Positions 7,929 to 17,718 are shown, numbered from the stretch's first letter. The stretch: 38,568 bases of DNA from Psychrobacter cibarius (GCF_016107535.1 NZ_JABASQ010000025.1:1-38568), one strand, 5' to 3'. Numbers and translations are program-made. Notes: generated by a model not told the origin, from the letters alone.

Positions 7929-8405
7929 TTAATCGTAAATCACTTTCATGATTTCGTATTCGACCACGCCTTTTGGCGTTTCAATACGTGCTTCATCGCC
8001 TTCAGACTTACCAATCAAACCACGTGCGATCGGTGAATTGACTGAGATTTTACCCGCTTTAAAGTCTGCTTCGTCATCACCAACGATTTTGTATTGTTTT
8101 TCTTCTCCGGTGTCCATGTTTTCGATAACGACGCTCACGCCGAATATCACACGACCATCTTTTGGTAATGTTGCAGGATCAATCACTTGCGCGCCGCCAA
8201 GTTTGGCTTCGATATCGCGAATACGCGCTTCACAAAAACCTTGCTGCTCACGAGCTGCATGATATTCAGCATTTTCTTTTAAATCGCCGTGTTCACGGGC
8301 TTCAGCGATAGAAGCAGTGATGCGTGGACGGTCGATACTTTTTAACTGTTTTAATTCGGCTTCTAGAGCCGCATGTCCTTGCGGAGTCATGGGATAACGT
8401 TGCAT
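7929..8405 (-). CDS. greA: Transcription elongation factor GreA
   Basis: At 158 aa this is the normal size for GreA. The protein rescues backtracked RNA polymerase by reaching through the secondary channel and stimulating transcript cleavage. The N-terminal coiled coil (residues 1-75) carries the acidic tip in [18 protein letters not shown]. The C-terminal FKBP-like domain includes [26 protein letters not shown] and [17 protein letters not shown]. An AAGGA ribosome site lies 8 nt before the ATG. A large hairpin sits immediately upstream of that site in the leader. A strong terminator separates greA from carB, so greA probably has its own promoter even though greA often follows carB in gammaproteobacteria. 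Confidence 0.97.
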   Translation of the reverse strand: MQRYPMTPQGHAALEAELKQLKSIDRPRITASIAEAREHGDLKENAEYHAAREQQGFCEARIRDIEAKLGGAQVIDPATLPKDGRVIFGVSVVIENMDTGEEKQYKIVGDDEADFKAGKISVNSPIARGLIGKSEGDEARIETPKGVVEYEIMKVIYD

Positions 8406-8430
8406 GTTTTTTCCTTAAACCAATAACACC

Positions 8431-8468
8431 ACACCATCTCCTACTCTTAGTGAATAGTGAGATGGTGT
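8431..8468 (-). promoter_or_regulatory. Stem-loop in the greA leader
   Basis: ACACCATCTC pairs perfectly with GAGATGGTGT across an 18-nt loop, and the stem extends outward imperfectly through CAACAACACTG and GGTGTTATTG. The extended 3' arm ends only a few bases before the greA ribosome site. No T-tract follows, so it is not an ordinary terminator. A role in greA translation or mRNA stability is inferred. Confidence 0.55.
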
Positions 8469-8595
8469 CAGTGTTGTTGCAATGAGTATGTGAAGATATA
8501 AAAAGAATGAGGTTTAGACTGAGTAACAACTAAACACGCGCTTATCTGTGAGCATGGATACACTGACAGACAAGGCACATTAACCTTACGTAATA

Positions 8596-8631
8596 AAAAG
8601 CATAGTCGCAGTTTAGCCACTATGCTTTTTA
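8596..8631 (-). terminator. carB terminator
   Basis: AAAAAGCATAGT and ACTATGCTTTTT form a perfect 12-bp stem with a 12-nt loop and A/T tracts on both sides. It lies about 170 bp after the carB stop and would stop transcription into greA. Confidence 0.8.
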
Positions 8632-8799
8632 GGTCTATCTTTTTAAAACTTTATTTTTTTGAAGTACTGCTTTTTTAAGCCGTACGTTTTTTAAAGCACT
8701 ACTGTTATATAAAAATCGATAACAAGTTTTGCATCCGCTGTTAAACGAGCGTTGCCGTTATGCTTAATCTACTGAAATTATGCTGCTAAGTCAATAGAG

Positions 8800-11700
8800 C
8801 TAAGCAATAGTCTTTGCTTGTTCGTGCAAATCTTGTAGCTTATAGACCTCAAACGGTAGGTCAATGGCATAAGATTTACAAACCGCGTCTGCCGCCCCTA
8901 AAGTCGTCACATAAAATACTTTACCTTGCAGGGCACTACGGCGGATAGAGAATGAATCCTCTTGTGCCTGTTTGCCTTCAGTGGTATTGATAATAAGGTC
9001 GATTTTACCATTTTTCAAGGCATCGACGATGTGCGGGCGACCTTCGGTAACTTTATTGATTTGCTTGCACTCAATACCGGCGTCGCTCAATATTTTTTGC
9101 GTACCAGTGGTTGATACAATGTTAAAACCAAAGTCGACAAGCTGGCGAGCGATAGGGGCGATTTGTGCTTTGTCACTATCACGTACTGAGATAAAGACAG
9201 TTTTGGTTTCGCCTTCGGTCGGTAGACCTGGCAGACGCTCATTACTACCGATAATGGCTTTATAAAATGCTTCGCCAAAGGTTTTACCGACGCCCATCAC
9301 TTCGCCCGTTGATTTCATCTCAGGGCTCAAGATTGGATCAACTCCAGGGAATTTAGCAAACGGGAATACCGCTTCTTTGACCGCGAAAAATGCTGGAACA
9401 ATTTCAGTGGTAAAGCCTTGGTCTTTTAGTGAGGTGCCAGCCATGCAGCGTGCCGCGATTTGTGCTAAAGAAGTACCAATACATTTAGAGACAAACGGCA
9501 CGGTACGGGCAGCGCGAGGGTTCACTTCTAAGATATAAATCGTTTCACCTTTTACGGCAAACTGTACGTTCATTAAGCCGACAACACCAAGCTCTTTTGC
9601 CATGGCGACCGTTTGCGCGCGCATCACATCGCACAGCTCATCAGACAATGAGTAAGGTGGCAATGAACAGGCAGAGTCACCAGAGTGCACGCCTGCTTGT
9701 TCGATATGCTGCATGATACCGCCAATCACGACGTCAGTACCATCGCTAACACAGTCGACATCGACTTCGATCGCATCGTCTAAGAAGCGGTCTAATAGTA
9801 CGGGCGCTTCGTTTGATGCTTGTACCGCGGTACGCAAGTAGTGTCTTAGCTCGTCTTCGTTATAGACAATTTCCATCGCGCGACCACCCAGTACATATGA
9901 TGGGCGTACAACTAGAGGATAGCCAACGTCTTTTGCCTTGACCAAACCATCTTCTAAGCTCGTCGCTAAAGCATTGGTTGGTTGGATAAGATTCAGCTGC
10001 TGAATCATATGTTGGAAGCGTTCGCGGTCTTCTGCGCGGTCAATCGCATCTGGGCTAGTACCAATGATTTTTACGCCAGCAGCTTCAAGGGCACGGGCCA
10101 GTTTCAATGGTGTTTGACCACCAAACTGTACAATCACACCATCAGGATTTTCGATACGCACAATCTCTAATACGTCTTCAAGCGTGATTGGCTCAAAATA
10201 TAAACGGTCAGAGGTGTCATAATCGGTCGAAACGGTTTCAGGGTTACAGTTGACCATGATGGTCTCGTAGCCGTCTTCGCGCATAGCAAGGGCTGCGTGG
10301 ACACAGCAATAGTCAAACTCGATACCTTGACCGATACGGTTAGGCCCGCCACCGATAACCATGATTTTCTTGTTATTCGTTGGGTTGGCTTCACATTCGC
10401 TATCGTAGGTTGAGTACATATAGGCGGTGCTGGTGGCAAATTCTGCGGCACAGGTATCGACGCGCTTATAGACTGGATAGACGTTTAAGTCCCAACGCTT
10501 TTTACGTAGTTGCTTTTGTGAGACACCAAGGAGTTTTGCTAAACGCAAATCTGATAAACCTTTACGCTTAAAGCTGCGTAAGTTCTTCTCACTTAAACCA
10601 CCGAAGCCTAAGGCTTTGACTTGAGCTTCAGTTTTCACGATATCTTCGATTTGTACCAAGAACCATGGATCGATTTTGGTTAAGTTGAATACTTCATCGA
10701 CGCTCATACCAATACGGAAAGCATCCGCAATATAATAAATACGTTCAGGCGTTGGAATGGTTAAGCGATTGGTAATCTCGCTTCGTGCTTTTTCAATGCT
10801 CAGATTACCGTCTTTGATAGCAGCAAAGTCAATTTGCTCATCAAAACCATCATTGCCAGTTTCCATACCACGTAATGCTTTTTGCATCGACTCTTGGAAG
10901 TTACGACCAATCGCCATGACTTCACCAACCGATTTCATTTGGGTTGATAAAACACTATCTGCTTGTGGGAATTTTTCAAAGTTAAAACGTGGAATTTTTG
11001 TGACCACATAATCAAGCGCAGGCTCAAAGCTGGCTGGCGTTTTGCCACCCGTAATGTCATTTTGCAATTCATCTAGCGTGTAACCAATTGCCAGTTTTGC
11101 CGCGATTTTAGCAATCGGGAAGCCCGTTGCTTTTGATGCCAATGCTGATGAGCGTGACACACGTGGATTCATCTCGATGACGACCATACGACCAGTATCA
11201 GGGTTAATACCGAACTGAACGTTTGAGCCGCCGGTTTCAACGCCGATTTCACGTAGTACTGCCAATGAGGCATTACGCATGATTTGGTATTCTTTGTCGG
11301 TCAAGGTCTGTGCTGGCGCAACTGTGATTGAGTCGCCAGTATGCACACCCATTGGGTCAAAGTTCTCAATCGCACAAATGATAATGCAGTTGTCGTTTTT
11401 GTCACGAACCACTTCCATCTCGTATTCTTTCCAACCGATTAATGATTCATCGATTAGCAATTGATGGTTTGGTGATAAGTCAAAACCGCGTTCGCAAATC
11501 TCGATAAATTCATCGCGGTTATAAGCGATACCGCCGCCTGAGCCGCCCATGGTGAACGACGGACGAATGATACACGGATAGCCCATTTTTTCTTGGGTCG
11601 CAAATGCTTCTTCCATGGTCTCAGCGGTTTCAGCGCGCGGACATTCAAGGCCGATACGCTTCATCGCTTTATCGAACAAGTTGCGATCTTCTGCCATCTC

Positions 11701-12069
11701 GATTGAGTCTTTGGTCGCGCCAATCAATTCGCAGTTGTACTTGGTCAAGACGCCATGCTTGTCTAATTCTAAGGCACAGTTTAGCGCCGTCTGACCACCC
11801 ATGGTTGGCAAGATCGCGTCAGGACGTTCTTTGGCAATGATTTGCTCAACGGTCTGCCAAGTAATTGGCTCAATATAAGTCGCGTCCGCCATGGTAGGGT
11901 CAGTCATGATGGTCGCAGGGTTTGAGTTGACCAAGATGACGCGGTAGCCTTCTTCTTTTAGCGCTTTACAGGCCTGTGCACCCGAATAATCAAACTCACA
12001 TGCTTGACCGATGACGATAGGACCTGCGCCTATGATAAGAATGCTTTTTATGTCGATACGTTTTGGCAT
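8800..12069 (-). CDS. carB: Carbamoyl-phosphate synthase large subunit
   Basis: This 1089-aa protein is close to the usual size. It makes carbamoyl phosphate from bicarbonate, ATP and ammonia delivered by CarA, supplying pyrimidine and arginine synthesis in the cytoplasm. Two homologous ATP-grasp halves are visible. The first begins [20 protein letters not shown] and includes [17 protein letters not shown]. The second begins [19 protein letters not shown] and includes [17 protein letters not shown]. The oligomerisation domain lies between them, and an MGS-like allosteric domain ([13 protein letters not shown], then [14 protein letters not shown]) ends the protein. The nearest Shine-Dalgarno-like AGGA is about 12 nt before the ATG. 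Two exported-protein genes and a 281-bp gap separate it from carA, so it may have its own promoter there, but none is convincing. Confidence 0.97.
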   Translation of the reverse strand: MPKRIDIKSILIIGAGPIVIGQACEFDYSGAQACKALKEEGYRVILVNSNPATIMTDPTMADATYIEPITWQTVEQIIAKERPDAILPTMGGQTALNCALELDKHGVLTKYNCELIGATKDSIEMAEDRNLFDKAMKRIGLECPRAETAETMEEAFATQEKMGYPCIIRPSFTMGGSGGGIAYNRDEFIEICERGFDLSPNHQLLIDESLIGWKEYEMEVVRDKNDNCIIICAIENFDPMGVHTGDSITVAPAQTLTDKEYQIMRNASLAVLREIGVETGGSNVQFGINPDTGRMVVIEMNPRVSRSSALASKATGFPIAKIAAKLAIGYTLDELQNDITGGKTPASFEPALDYVVTKIPRFNFEKFPQADSVLSTQMKSVGEVMAIGRNFQESMQKALRGMETGNDGFDEQIDFAAIKDGNLSIEKARSEITNRLTIPTPERIYYIADAFRIGMSVDEVFNLTKIDPWFLVQIEDIVKTEAQVKALGFGGLSEKNLRSFKRKGLSDLRLAKLLGVSQKQLRKKRWDLNVYPVYKRVDTCAAEFATSTAYMYSTYDSECEANPTNNKKIMVIGGGPNRIGQGIEFDYCCVHAALAMREDGYETIMVNCNPETVSTDYDTSDRLYFEPITLEDVLEIVRIENPDGVIVQFGGQTPLKLARALEAAGVKIIGTSPDAIDRAEDRERFQHMIQQLNLIQPTNALATSLEDGLVKAKDVGYPLVVRPSYVLGGRAMEIVYNEDELRHYLRTAVQASNEAPVLLDRFLDDAIEVDVDCVSDGTDVVIGGIMQHIEQAGVHSGDSACSLPPYSLSDELCDVMRAQTVAMAKELGVVGLMNVQFAVKGETIYILEVNPRAARTVPFVSKCIGTSLAQIAARCMAGTSLKDQGFTTEIVPAFFAVKEAVFPFAKFPGVDPILSPEMKSTGEVMGVGKTFGEAFYKAIIGSNERLPGLPTEGETKTVFISVRDSDKAQIAPIARQLVDFGFNIVSTTGTQKILSDAGIECKQINKVTEGRPHIVDALKNGKIDLIINTTEGKQAQEDSFSIRRSALQGKVFYVTTLGAADAVCKSYAIDLPFEVYKLQDLHEQAKTIA

Positions 12070-12350
12070 AATGTTTTTAAGTCCTATTTTGGCGGATTGG
12101 GATTTATTAAGTATTTAAAGAAAATTTAGAGAAATAGCATTTTGATATAGCGGTAGTTCAGTCATAGCTTGATTCGTTACAAAGTGATGATAGTTCACGA
12201 TAAAAAAATATGTGTACGAGCTTCATTTATATATTTTTAACAACACTTTTGATTCTATGGTAATGAATGCGAAAAATTGTTCATATTAAAAGTTAGTTTA
12301 ACGTACAAATAGACAGACCAAGAAATAAAAGTGCTGCTCCACAGCTATTG

Positions 12351-13136
12351 CTAATTAATACGTTTATGCATAATTCCTCTAGCTAGATATCCGCAAGTCA
12401 TATAATTAGCATATATAAATAAAGGCATCACAGGCTCTCCACTTCTTTCTCCAACTCTTAGATTGGTCAGTTCTTTAATCTCTTTATAATCTGCTGAGTT
12501 GAGGAAATCTTCATAAGCGTCTTCAAGGCCTTGTTGCTTTAATTTATAATTAAAATCACTATCTAGGTCGTTGATATCACCTATTTGAGATGCCATTACA
12601 AGATCGTCTATAAAAAAGTGGTTTAGCATTGTTATACCATCTTTCACCTCTTCAATAGAGTGATCATCAACATATTCGTAGGCAAAATACTGAGCAAATC
12701 TTTTATACCTTGAAGGTTGATTGGCGTACGTTAGGCATTGAGCCATCATTTTTTTTTCGTTTTCAAGGTCTCCAGTACTTAAAGCCTGACTATAAGTATC
12801 GTATTGTTCAGTTATTCCAGCCACATCTTGATCAAAGGCATAGTTGTAAAAAGCGATAGGGTATAAATTGTAAATACGATCGAGTATGGACTCAGCCAGT
12901 TGTGCTTCATCAAAACTTAAATCGGGCAATGAAAACTCGCTATACATTTCGGCATCAAGATCATCGCCATATTTCGCAACGAATTGATTGTATTCACTAT
13001 TATCCGACAAGGTGGTAACTGCAGCAACTGTATTAATCTGTGCGTGAGCCGATGATGTCGCCATGACTAACACTAAAGATAAGAAAAGTAATCGAATTTT
13101 AATTGATATGCTTTTTATCATTTTACTACACATCAT
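12351..13136 (-). CDS. Hypothetical exported protein (between carB and carA)
   Basis: I do not recognise this family. The 261-aa product has a classical signal peptide: a basic start, then IRLLFLSLVLVMATSSAHA with a likely cut before QINTVAAV. The mature part is acidic and appears mostly helical, with Tyr-rich stretches (LYPIAFYNYAFDQDV, RFAQYFAYEYVDDHS). Two cysteines, in MAQCLTY and MTCGYLA, could pair in the periplasm. An AAGG site lies 7 nt before the first ATG, and a second ATG follows directly. It lies 38 bp downstream of another exported hypothetical, and both sit within the carA-carB interval, an odd place for periplasmic proteins. The interval looks more AT-rich than the car genes, which hints at an insertion. 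Function unknown. Confidence 0.75.
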   Translation of the reverse strand: MMCSKMIKSISIKIRLLFLSLVLVMATSSAHAQINTVAAVTTLSDNSEYNQFVAKYGDDLDAEMYSEFSLPDLSFDEAQLAESILDRIYNLYPIAFYNYAFDQDVAGITEQYDTYSQALSTGDLENEKKMMAQCLTYANQPSRYKRFAQYFAYEYVDDHSIEEVKDGITMLNHFFIDDLVMASQIGDINDLDSDFNYKLKQQGLEDAYEDFLNSADYKEIKELTNLRVGERSGEPVMPLFIYANYMTCGYLARGIMHKRIN

Positions 13137-13174
13137 GTTTCAACCTTTTTAGTTAGTGACTAGCAGTATTAAAA

Positions 13175-13987
13175 CTAAGACGTAAGTTTTCTAAACAAAC
13201 CGTCTTTGAACTGATACTTGATCAGACGGTTAGTCATCTCACTGTATATGTATTCCTCTGATTTAATCACAACTGGGAAGCTTATTACCTTATTCTTAGG
13301 CTCGTAACGAAAGAACGGCATTTCTATAGGGCCATTTGGAGAATGAGCACTATACTCAAACCCAAGCGCATTAGTAGTTCTTGATGAAGTTTGAATAATA
13401 TTAGGATAAATAAGCTTATCACCTTTAATTTCGTAGAGATTGATAGATTCGCTACGAGCAATATTTGAATAAATACCGCGCTCAATAAGCATATAGATCG
13501 TTTTCTCACTGTCTTTTTCATCAGGCAGTTTGATAGTCTTCACTGCCATAACATCACGGTTTATGGCATTAGTTAATATATGATCTGTCTGTTCACTTTG
13601 AAATTGAATCAAACCATCAAAGTGGTGCATAGTACCGCCATTAAGCTCATCCCAAGATAGAGTGCGAAACTTGCCATCCATCGAAGTCTGAATATTTACC
13701 CCAGTAGCGCTAGCAAGGCTCAGCTCACAAGATATACTATTAGGTAAGCTAATATAGCTTGCGACCACATCATAAAAGTTAGCTGTAGCCTTCTTGAATA
13801 AATCCCAATCATTATTCCCATAATAATTAGAATAATTCCTCATAGACTTATAATGCGCTGCTAAGTTTTTATCAACTGCTTTACATGAATCTGCCAATGC
13901 AGCTTGACTAGCAGCAATCGATAAAGCAAAAGTAATAACAGTATGCTTTAAAAAAAGAAATCGTAATTTACCGTTATTACTTTTCAT
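13175..13987 (-). CDS. Hypothetical exported protein translationally coupled to carA
   Basis: I do not recognise this family. The 270-aa product starts with a signal peptide whose hydrophobic core is TVITFALSIAASQAALA, with a likely cut before DSCKAVDK. The rest looks like a mixed alpha/beta periplasmic protein (TLSWDELNGGTMHHFDGLIQ, IYMLIERGIYSNIARSESIN, LIKYQFKDGLFRKL). The ATG begins only 3 bp after the carA stop codon, and its AAGG ribosome site lies inside the end of carA, so it should be translated from the carA message. That links an exported protein to pyrimidine/arginine synthesis genes by position only. Together with the next gene it separates carA from carB. No catalytic motif is visible. 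Confidence 0.75.
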   Translation of the reverse strand: MKSNNGKLRFLFLKHTVITFALSIAASQAALADSCKAVDKNLAAHYKSMRNYSNYYGNNDWDLFKKATANFYDVVASYISLPNSISCELSLASATGVNIQTSMDGKFRTLSWDELNGGTMHHFDGLIQFQSEQTDHILTNAINRDVMAVKTIKLPDEKDSEKTIYMLIERGIYSNIARSESINLYEIKGDKLIYPNIIQTSSRTTNALGFEYSAHSPNGPIEMPFFRYEPKNKVISFPVVIKSEEYIYSEMTNRLIKYQFKDGLFRKLTS

Positions 13988-13990
13988 TAT

Positions 13991-15232
13991 TTAAGCCTTC
14001 GCTATCTTAGACTTTGCCATCATATCTGCAAACTTATCAAACAGTGGCGCGCAGTCATGCGGACCTGGGCTGGCTTCTGGATGACCTTGGAAGCTAAAGA
14101 CTGGCTTGTTGGTCAGCTCGATACCTTGGTTGGTACCGTCAAATAGTGAGCGATGGGTAGATTTAACGTTATCAGGCAGCGTGTCTTCATCAACCGCAAA
14201 GCCATGATTTTGACTGGTAATCATAACTGTGCCAGCTGCCACATCTTGTACTGGATGGTTGGCACCGTGATGACCGGTTTTCATTTTAATGGTGTTTGCG
14301 CCGCTAGCTAGACCAATCAGCTGATGACCTAAACAGATACCAAAGGTTGGTACATCAGTTTTTTCAATGATATGACGTACGGCATCGATAGCATAGTCGC
14401 AGGCTGCAGGGTCGCCAGGACCGTTTGATAAAAAGATACCATCTGGATTCATCGCCAGCACATCTGCGATAGGCGTTTGTGCAGGAACGACGGTTACATG
14501 ACAGCCGCGGTCAACCAGCATACGCAGGATATTGGTTTTGCTACCGAAGTCATAAGCAACGACATTGTATTTTGCTTCGATATGCGTGCCTAGTTGCTTG
14601 AAAAATCCGCCTGTACCGCTATCATGACTGCCAATGGCATCACGGTTAAGTAGGGTATCTGATAAGTCCCACGTACCTGCTGTCCATTCGAACGTCTCTT
14701 TAGTACAGCATTCTTTTGCCAAGTCCATGCCTTCGATACCAGCAAACTCTTGTGCCAATTTGATGGCTTGTTGCTCGTCATCATGGCTAATTGTTTCGCC
14801 GTTGGATGCGGTCATAATACAGCCATTTTGTGCGCCTTTATCACGTAGTAGGCGGGTCAATTGACGGGTATCAATTTCAGCGATAGCGACAGTATCGTTA
14901 CGTGATAAATAGTCGCTTAATGATTCTGAGTTACGGAAGTTAGAAGTAACCATGGTGGCATCACGGATGATAAGACCGTCTGCCCATACCTGATGACCAT
15001 TGCCAGACTCAGTGTCCTCGCTATTGGTACCGGTATTGCCAATGTGCGGATAGGTTAGGGTGACCAGCTGGCGCGCATAACTTGGGTCGGTTAGGATTTC
15101 TTGGTACCCTGTCATGGCTGTATTAAACACCACCTCACCGACACGATGACCGAGACTGCCGATACTCACACCGCGAAAAATCGTACCGTCTGCTAATGCC
15201 AAAATTGCTTGTATTTCTGCCGATGAATTCAA
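13991..15232 (-). CDS. carA: Carbamoyl-phosphate synthase small (glutaminase) subunit
   Basis: The 413-aa product is slightly longer than typical CarA (about 380). It hydrolyses glutamine and channels ammonia to CarB. The N-terminal domain has [20 protein letters not shown]. The class I amidotransferase domain has the nucleophile in [11 protein letters not shown] (Cys300) and the His/Glu pair in [12 protein letters not shown] (His384, Glu386). The start codon is TTG, preceded by a strong GGAGG site with 6-nt spacing, which fixes the start. A leader of more than 200 nt with a small open frame precedes it. The next gene on the strand begins 3 bp after the stop. carB is about 1.9 kb away instead of adjacent. 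Confidence 0.96.
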   Translation of the reverse strand: MNSSAEIQAILALADGTIFRGVSIGSLGHRVGEVVFNTAMTGYQEILTDPSYARQLVTLTYPHIGNTGTNSEDTESGNGHQVWADGLIIRDATMVTSNFRNSESLSDYLSRNDTVAIAEIDTRQLTRLLRDKGAQNGCIMTASNGETISHDDEQQAIKLAQEFAGIEGMDLAKECCTKETFEWTAGTWDLSDTLLNRDAIGSHDSGTGGFFKQLGTHIEAKYNVVAYDFGSKTNILRMLVDRGCHVTVVPAQTPIADVLAMNPDGIFLSNGPGDPAACDYAIDAVRHIIEKTDVPTFGICLGHQLIGLASGANTIKMKTGHHGANHPVQDVAAGTVMITSQNHGFAVDEDTLPDNVKSTHRSLFDGTNQGIELTNKPVFSFQGHPEASPGPHDCAPLFDKFADMMAKSKIAKA

Positions 15233-15382
15233 GGTTTGCCTCCGCTGTTATTGGTGAGTGCCATAATTTTTTATGATTAAATTTTGGATTGAACGCGGCT
15301 TTTTTGTATCGCAAAAATTGCTATTAATGGATACTAAAAAACACCTAAACCCAAAATTTTTCCACAAAAAAGCGAGAAGACA

Positions 15383-15436
15383 TTATTGATGGAAACTACA
15401 AAACCCACTAGATAGTGAATAGGTAACTTGCATCAT
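15383..15436 (-). CDS. Possible 17-codon leader peptide upstream of carA
   Basis: ATG-ATG opens a frame of 17 codons ending in TAA. Its stop overlaps a second ATG (TAATG) that opens a 12-codon frame. It lies about 25 nt after the start expected from the TATAAT at 15466-15471. A purine-rich GAGCGGA lies just upstream and could serve as a weak ribosome site. Small upstream frames can take part in attenuation of amino-acid and nucleotide operons, but no clear attenuator stem with a T-run was found here. Confidence 0.25.
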   Translation of the reverse strand: MMQVTYSLSSGFCSFHQ

Positions 15437-15465
15437 GTCCGCTCGCTTAGGCACAGATTTTGCGC

Positions 15466-15494
15466 ATTATATACAATCTGCCCGCAGATAGCCA
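15466..15494 (-). promoter_or_regulatory. Candidate carA promoter
   Basis: On the minus strand a perfect TATAAT lies at 15466-15471, and TGGCTA at 15489-15494 is a weak -35 (3 of 6) with 17-bp spacing. It would give a leader of about 225 nt before the carA TTG. Confidence 0.45.
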
Positions 15495-15671
15495 GCCGAT
15501 TTTTAGATTGAAAAGTATGCCTTTAATTATTAGCCGTTAATAGCGCTGGATTTTCCCTTTTGGCTTTGCCACAATGGACATCAAATCGAGATATCTGGTC
15601 TTTATGATTCGCTTTCATGACTAATTTTCATGACTGACCTATTTCATTACTATATATAACAAGGAGCCGTT

Positions 15672-16208
15672 ATGATTTATCAATATTTAGACAAGGTGCC
15701 CGAATTCGCGGTACCTTTTAGTGGTTGGGTCGCAGACTCAGCACGAGTGATAGGTGATGTCTATTTGGGTCATCAAGCTAATGTGTGGTTTGGGGCAGTG
15801 ATTCGCGGTGACAATGAACGCATTCATATCGGCGATTATAGTAATGTGCAAGAAAACAGCGTCATTCATACTGATGCAGGCATTGAGGTCAAAATAGGTG
15901 ATTATGTTACCATTGGTCATTTAGCGATGCTGCACGGCTGCGAAGTCGGTGATAACAGTTTGATTGGTATCGGTGCAGTGGTATTGAACAATGCCAAAAT
16001 TGGTAAAAATTGCATTATTGGTGCTAAGGCGTTGGTCACTGAAGGCAAAGAGATTCCAGACAACTCACTCGTCATGGGTGCGCCTGCGAAGGTGGTCAAA
16101 ACCTTAACGGACGAGCAAGCAGCGATGTTGAAATTATCAGCGATGCATTATGCGGAGCGTTGTCAAAAATTTAAAACGGGCTTAACAGAAGTAGCTATGC
16201 CTGATTAA
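15672..16208 (+). CDS. Gamma-class carbonic anhydrase family protein (YrdA/PaaY-like)
   Basis: This 178-aa protein is a left-handed beta-helix built of hexapeptide repeats ([40 protein letters not shown] and onward). The three metal-binding histidines of the gamma carbonic anhydrase family are in place, in [16 protein letters not shown] and [15 protein letters not shown] follows, then a C-terminal helix. These cytoplasmic trimers bind zinc or iron. Some hydrate CO2, others appear to be acetyltransferase-like or thioesterase proteins, so activity is unproven. A good AAGGAG site precedes the ATG. It is transcribed away from carA. A link by bicarbonate supply to carbamoyl-phosphate synthase is attractive but only positional. 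Confidence 0.88.
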   Translation: MIYQYLDKVPEFAVPFSGWVADSARVIGDVYLGHQANVWFGAVIRGDNERIHIGDYSNVQENSVIHTDAGIEVKIGDYVTIGHLAMLHGCEVGDNSLIGIGAVVLNNAKIGKNCIIGAKALVTEGKEIPDNSLVMGAPAKVVKTLTDEQAAMLKLSAMHYAERCQKFKTGLTEVAMPD

Positions 16209-16297
16209 GTAGAAATTTATAAAGAATCCTTGAATTGTCTGATATTGATCTATTGTTTTTAAATAAATAAGGCAAACGTTTTTTACATAGAGAGGTT

Positions 16298-16747
16298 TTA
16301 TACCATCAGCATCATGACCAGCCAAATAATGGCAAAAATGATAATACCAATAATCAGTCCACGAAAAATATCATGGCGTATAGAGTAGTCATTAAGGTAA
16401 GCGTTATGATTGGTTGTTTCGTTGATGTTGAGTGCATTGACGCTTTCAGCGCCAGCATTTTTACCAACGATAAAACCCATGATTGCGCCTACGACCAACA
16501 TAAATGGGGTGAATAACCAAAAAACGTCGCCATTACCTATACCAGCTATTGAGCGAATAACCACGATAGCAAGATCGATCAGTAAACCGCCAACGCCGTA
16601 CATCACACCATTTAAGAGCGCATACAGTATACGGTCGAAAGGTGATTGATAGCTTTTACCCAGCTGACGTTGTCTGATTTCTTTGATCGAACGGGCAGGG
16701 CGACGCGTTTTACTTGGCAAAACATTTTTGACATCAGGCGTTTCCAT
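16298..16747 (-). CDS. Small membrane protein of unknown function
   Basis: From the ATG at 16747 the product is 149 aa. Upstream in-frame starts (to 16816) would run into a transposon-derived sequence and are rejected. The first 45 residues are basic and cytoplasmic in character (SKTRRPARSIKEIRQRQLG). Three or four hydrophobic segments follow: NGVMYGVGGLLIDLAIVVI, FWLFTPFMLVVGAIMGFIVG, and a C-terminal LIIGIIIFAIIWLVMMLMV. I do not recognise the family and see no catalytic motif. A GAGA-type ribosome site is close to the start. A shrunken MITE ends 43 bp upstream and lies where its promoter should be. Confidence 0.7.
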   Translation of the reverse strand: METPDVKNVLPSKTRRPARSIKEIRQRQLGKSYQSPFDRILYALLNGVMYGVGGLLIDLAIVVIRSIAGIGNGDVFWLFTPFMLVVGAIMGFIVGKNAGAESVNALNINETTNHNAYLNDYSIRHDIFRGLIIGIIIFAIIWLVMMLMV

Positions 16748-16790
16748 GCGATTCTCTATTTTTATGATGAAGTAAGTAAAACAGATACTA

Positions 16791-16849
16791 GGGCGTATCA
16801 CCATTTTTAGCACCATTTAGGCACTTTCGTTCAGATTGAGGACACAGCC
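16791..16849. mobile_element. Shrunken MITE copy, same family as the one at 36194-36363
   Basis: The 59-bp element starts GGGCGTATCACCA and ends TGAGGACACAGCC, degenerate forms of the terminal inverted repeats of the larger copy. It is flanked on both sides by TA. Its right half (ATTTTTAGC, CCATTTAG, ATTGAGGACAC) matches the right end of the larger element, so it is an internally deleted, mutated copy. Confidence 0.7.
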
Positions 16850-17016
16850 TAACCACAAGTTATATAAATAAAGTTACCATAATTTTGTTTGGTAAACAGT
16901 AGCATTCACGAAAAATTATTGAGAAATTTTTTCATATCATTATCTATCTCCAAAGCGGAAGTTATTAAAAAACAGTTGTATTTCTGTCCTTTAACAAAAA
17001 AAAATAAGGTCTCATT

Positions 17017-17718
17017 ATGCAGGCAACACAAGCAAAACTTTCTCCAAAAGAGCTGGCACTTTTTGATTTAGATCATACTTTGCTCGACGTCGATAGCGAC
17101 TATTTATGGGGCGAGTATATCGTCAAGTATAATCTGGTTGACGAAGCTGAATATCGCACCGCCAACCAAAAGTTTTATCAAGATTACATCGAAGGTACGC
17201 TTGATGCGACCGAATATAATGAATTTGTGGCGCAGTTTTTGAGTAGCTTACCAATGGATAGATTACATGAGCTACGCGAAGATTATATTAAGACGGAAAT
17301 CGAGCCGCACATACGCCCAAAAGCGATGGAAGTACTCTGTCAGCATGTTGAAAAAGGTCATGAAGTGGTGATTATTTCTGCAACCAATGATTTTGTAGTA
17401 TCAGCCATTGCCAAGCGTTTCGGTATTGAAGACGCCAATGTGCTATCGACGCCACTTGAAATAAAAAACGAGCGCTATACGGGTAAACTTACCGACAAAC
17501 CAAACTTTAAAGAGGGTAAGATTTACCATCTGAATAAATGGCTAGAGAAGCAGCAATCAGCAGGCACGACTTTTAATAAAACTTATGCCTATTCAGATTC
17601 CAAAAATGATATTCCACTGCTTGAGTGGGCGGATGTGGCTATTTGTGTGTCACCCGACGATGCGCTACATGCTCATGCGTTGTCGCATCGCTGGGCAGTA
17701 GAGGATTGGTCGATTTAG
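17017..17718 (+). CDS. HAD-IB family hydrolase (phosphoserine phosphatase-like)
   Basis: The 233-aa protein has all four haloacid dehalogenase motifs: the nucleophile loop LFDLDHTLLDVDSD near the N-terminus, VVIISATNDFVVSA as motif II, the Lys region DKPNFKEGKIYHL as motif III, and AYSDSKNDIPLL as motif IV. The alpha-helical cap after motif I (YLWGEYIVKYNLVDEAEY) marks subclass IB, which includes SerB and related phosphatases. The substrate could be phosphoserine or another small phosphate ester. True SerB proteins usually carry an N-terminal ACT-like domain, which is absent. A TAAGG site precedes the ATG. It lies 116 bp upstream of prfB on the same strand. Confidence 0.88.
   Translation: MQATQAKLSPKELALFDLDHTLLDVDSDYLWGEYIVKYNLVDEAEYRTANQKFYQDYIEGTLDATEYNEFVAQFLSSLPMDRLHELREDYIKTEIEPHIRPKAMEVLCQHVEKGHEVVIISATNDFVVSAIAKRFGIEDANVLSTPLEIKNERYTGKLTDKPNFKEGKIYHLNKWLEKQQSAGTTFNKTYAYSDSKNDIPLLEWADVAICVSPDDALHAHALSHRWAVEDWSI

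Larger units (their letters stand above)
8406..8799. other. carB-greA intergenic region
   Basis: The stretch contains the carB terminator (8596-8631) and the greA leader hairpin (8431-8468), both listed separately. A second, looser fold-back (AGTACTGCTTT with AAAGCACTACT, about 8661-8705) lies between the carB stop and the terminator. No additional gene is visible, and reading frames across the region are not supported. Confidence 0.5.
15233..15671. other. Divergent intergenic region: carA leader and carbonic anhydrase promoter side
   Basis: On the carA side it holds a perfect TATAAT, a small open reading frame, a 9-bp long-range inverted repeat (CCAAAATTT at 15351-15359 with AAATTTTGG at 15279-15287) and T-rich tracts. 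On the other side the direct repeat TTCATGACT occurs twice (15614-15622 and 15627-15635) before a TATATA and the ribosome site of the carbonic anhydrase gene. Confidence 0.5.

Noticed and set aside
8302..8529. 75-codon minus-strand frame over the greA start
   Set aside because: It overlaps the greA start and leader hairpin in another frame and its composition is not coding-like.
16748..16816. N-terminal extension of the small membrane protein to 16816
   Set aside because: The extra codons run into the shrunken MITE, and the ATG at 16747 has a better ribosome site and starts the basic N-terminus.
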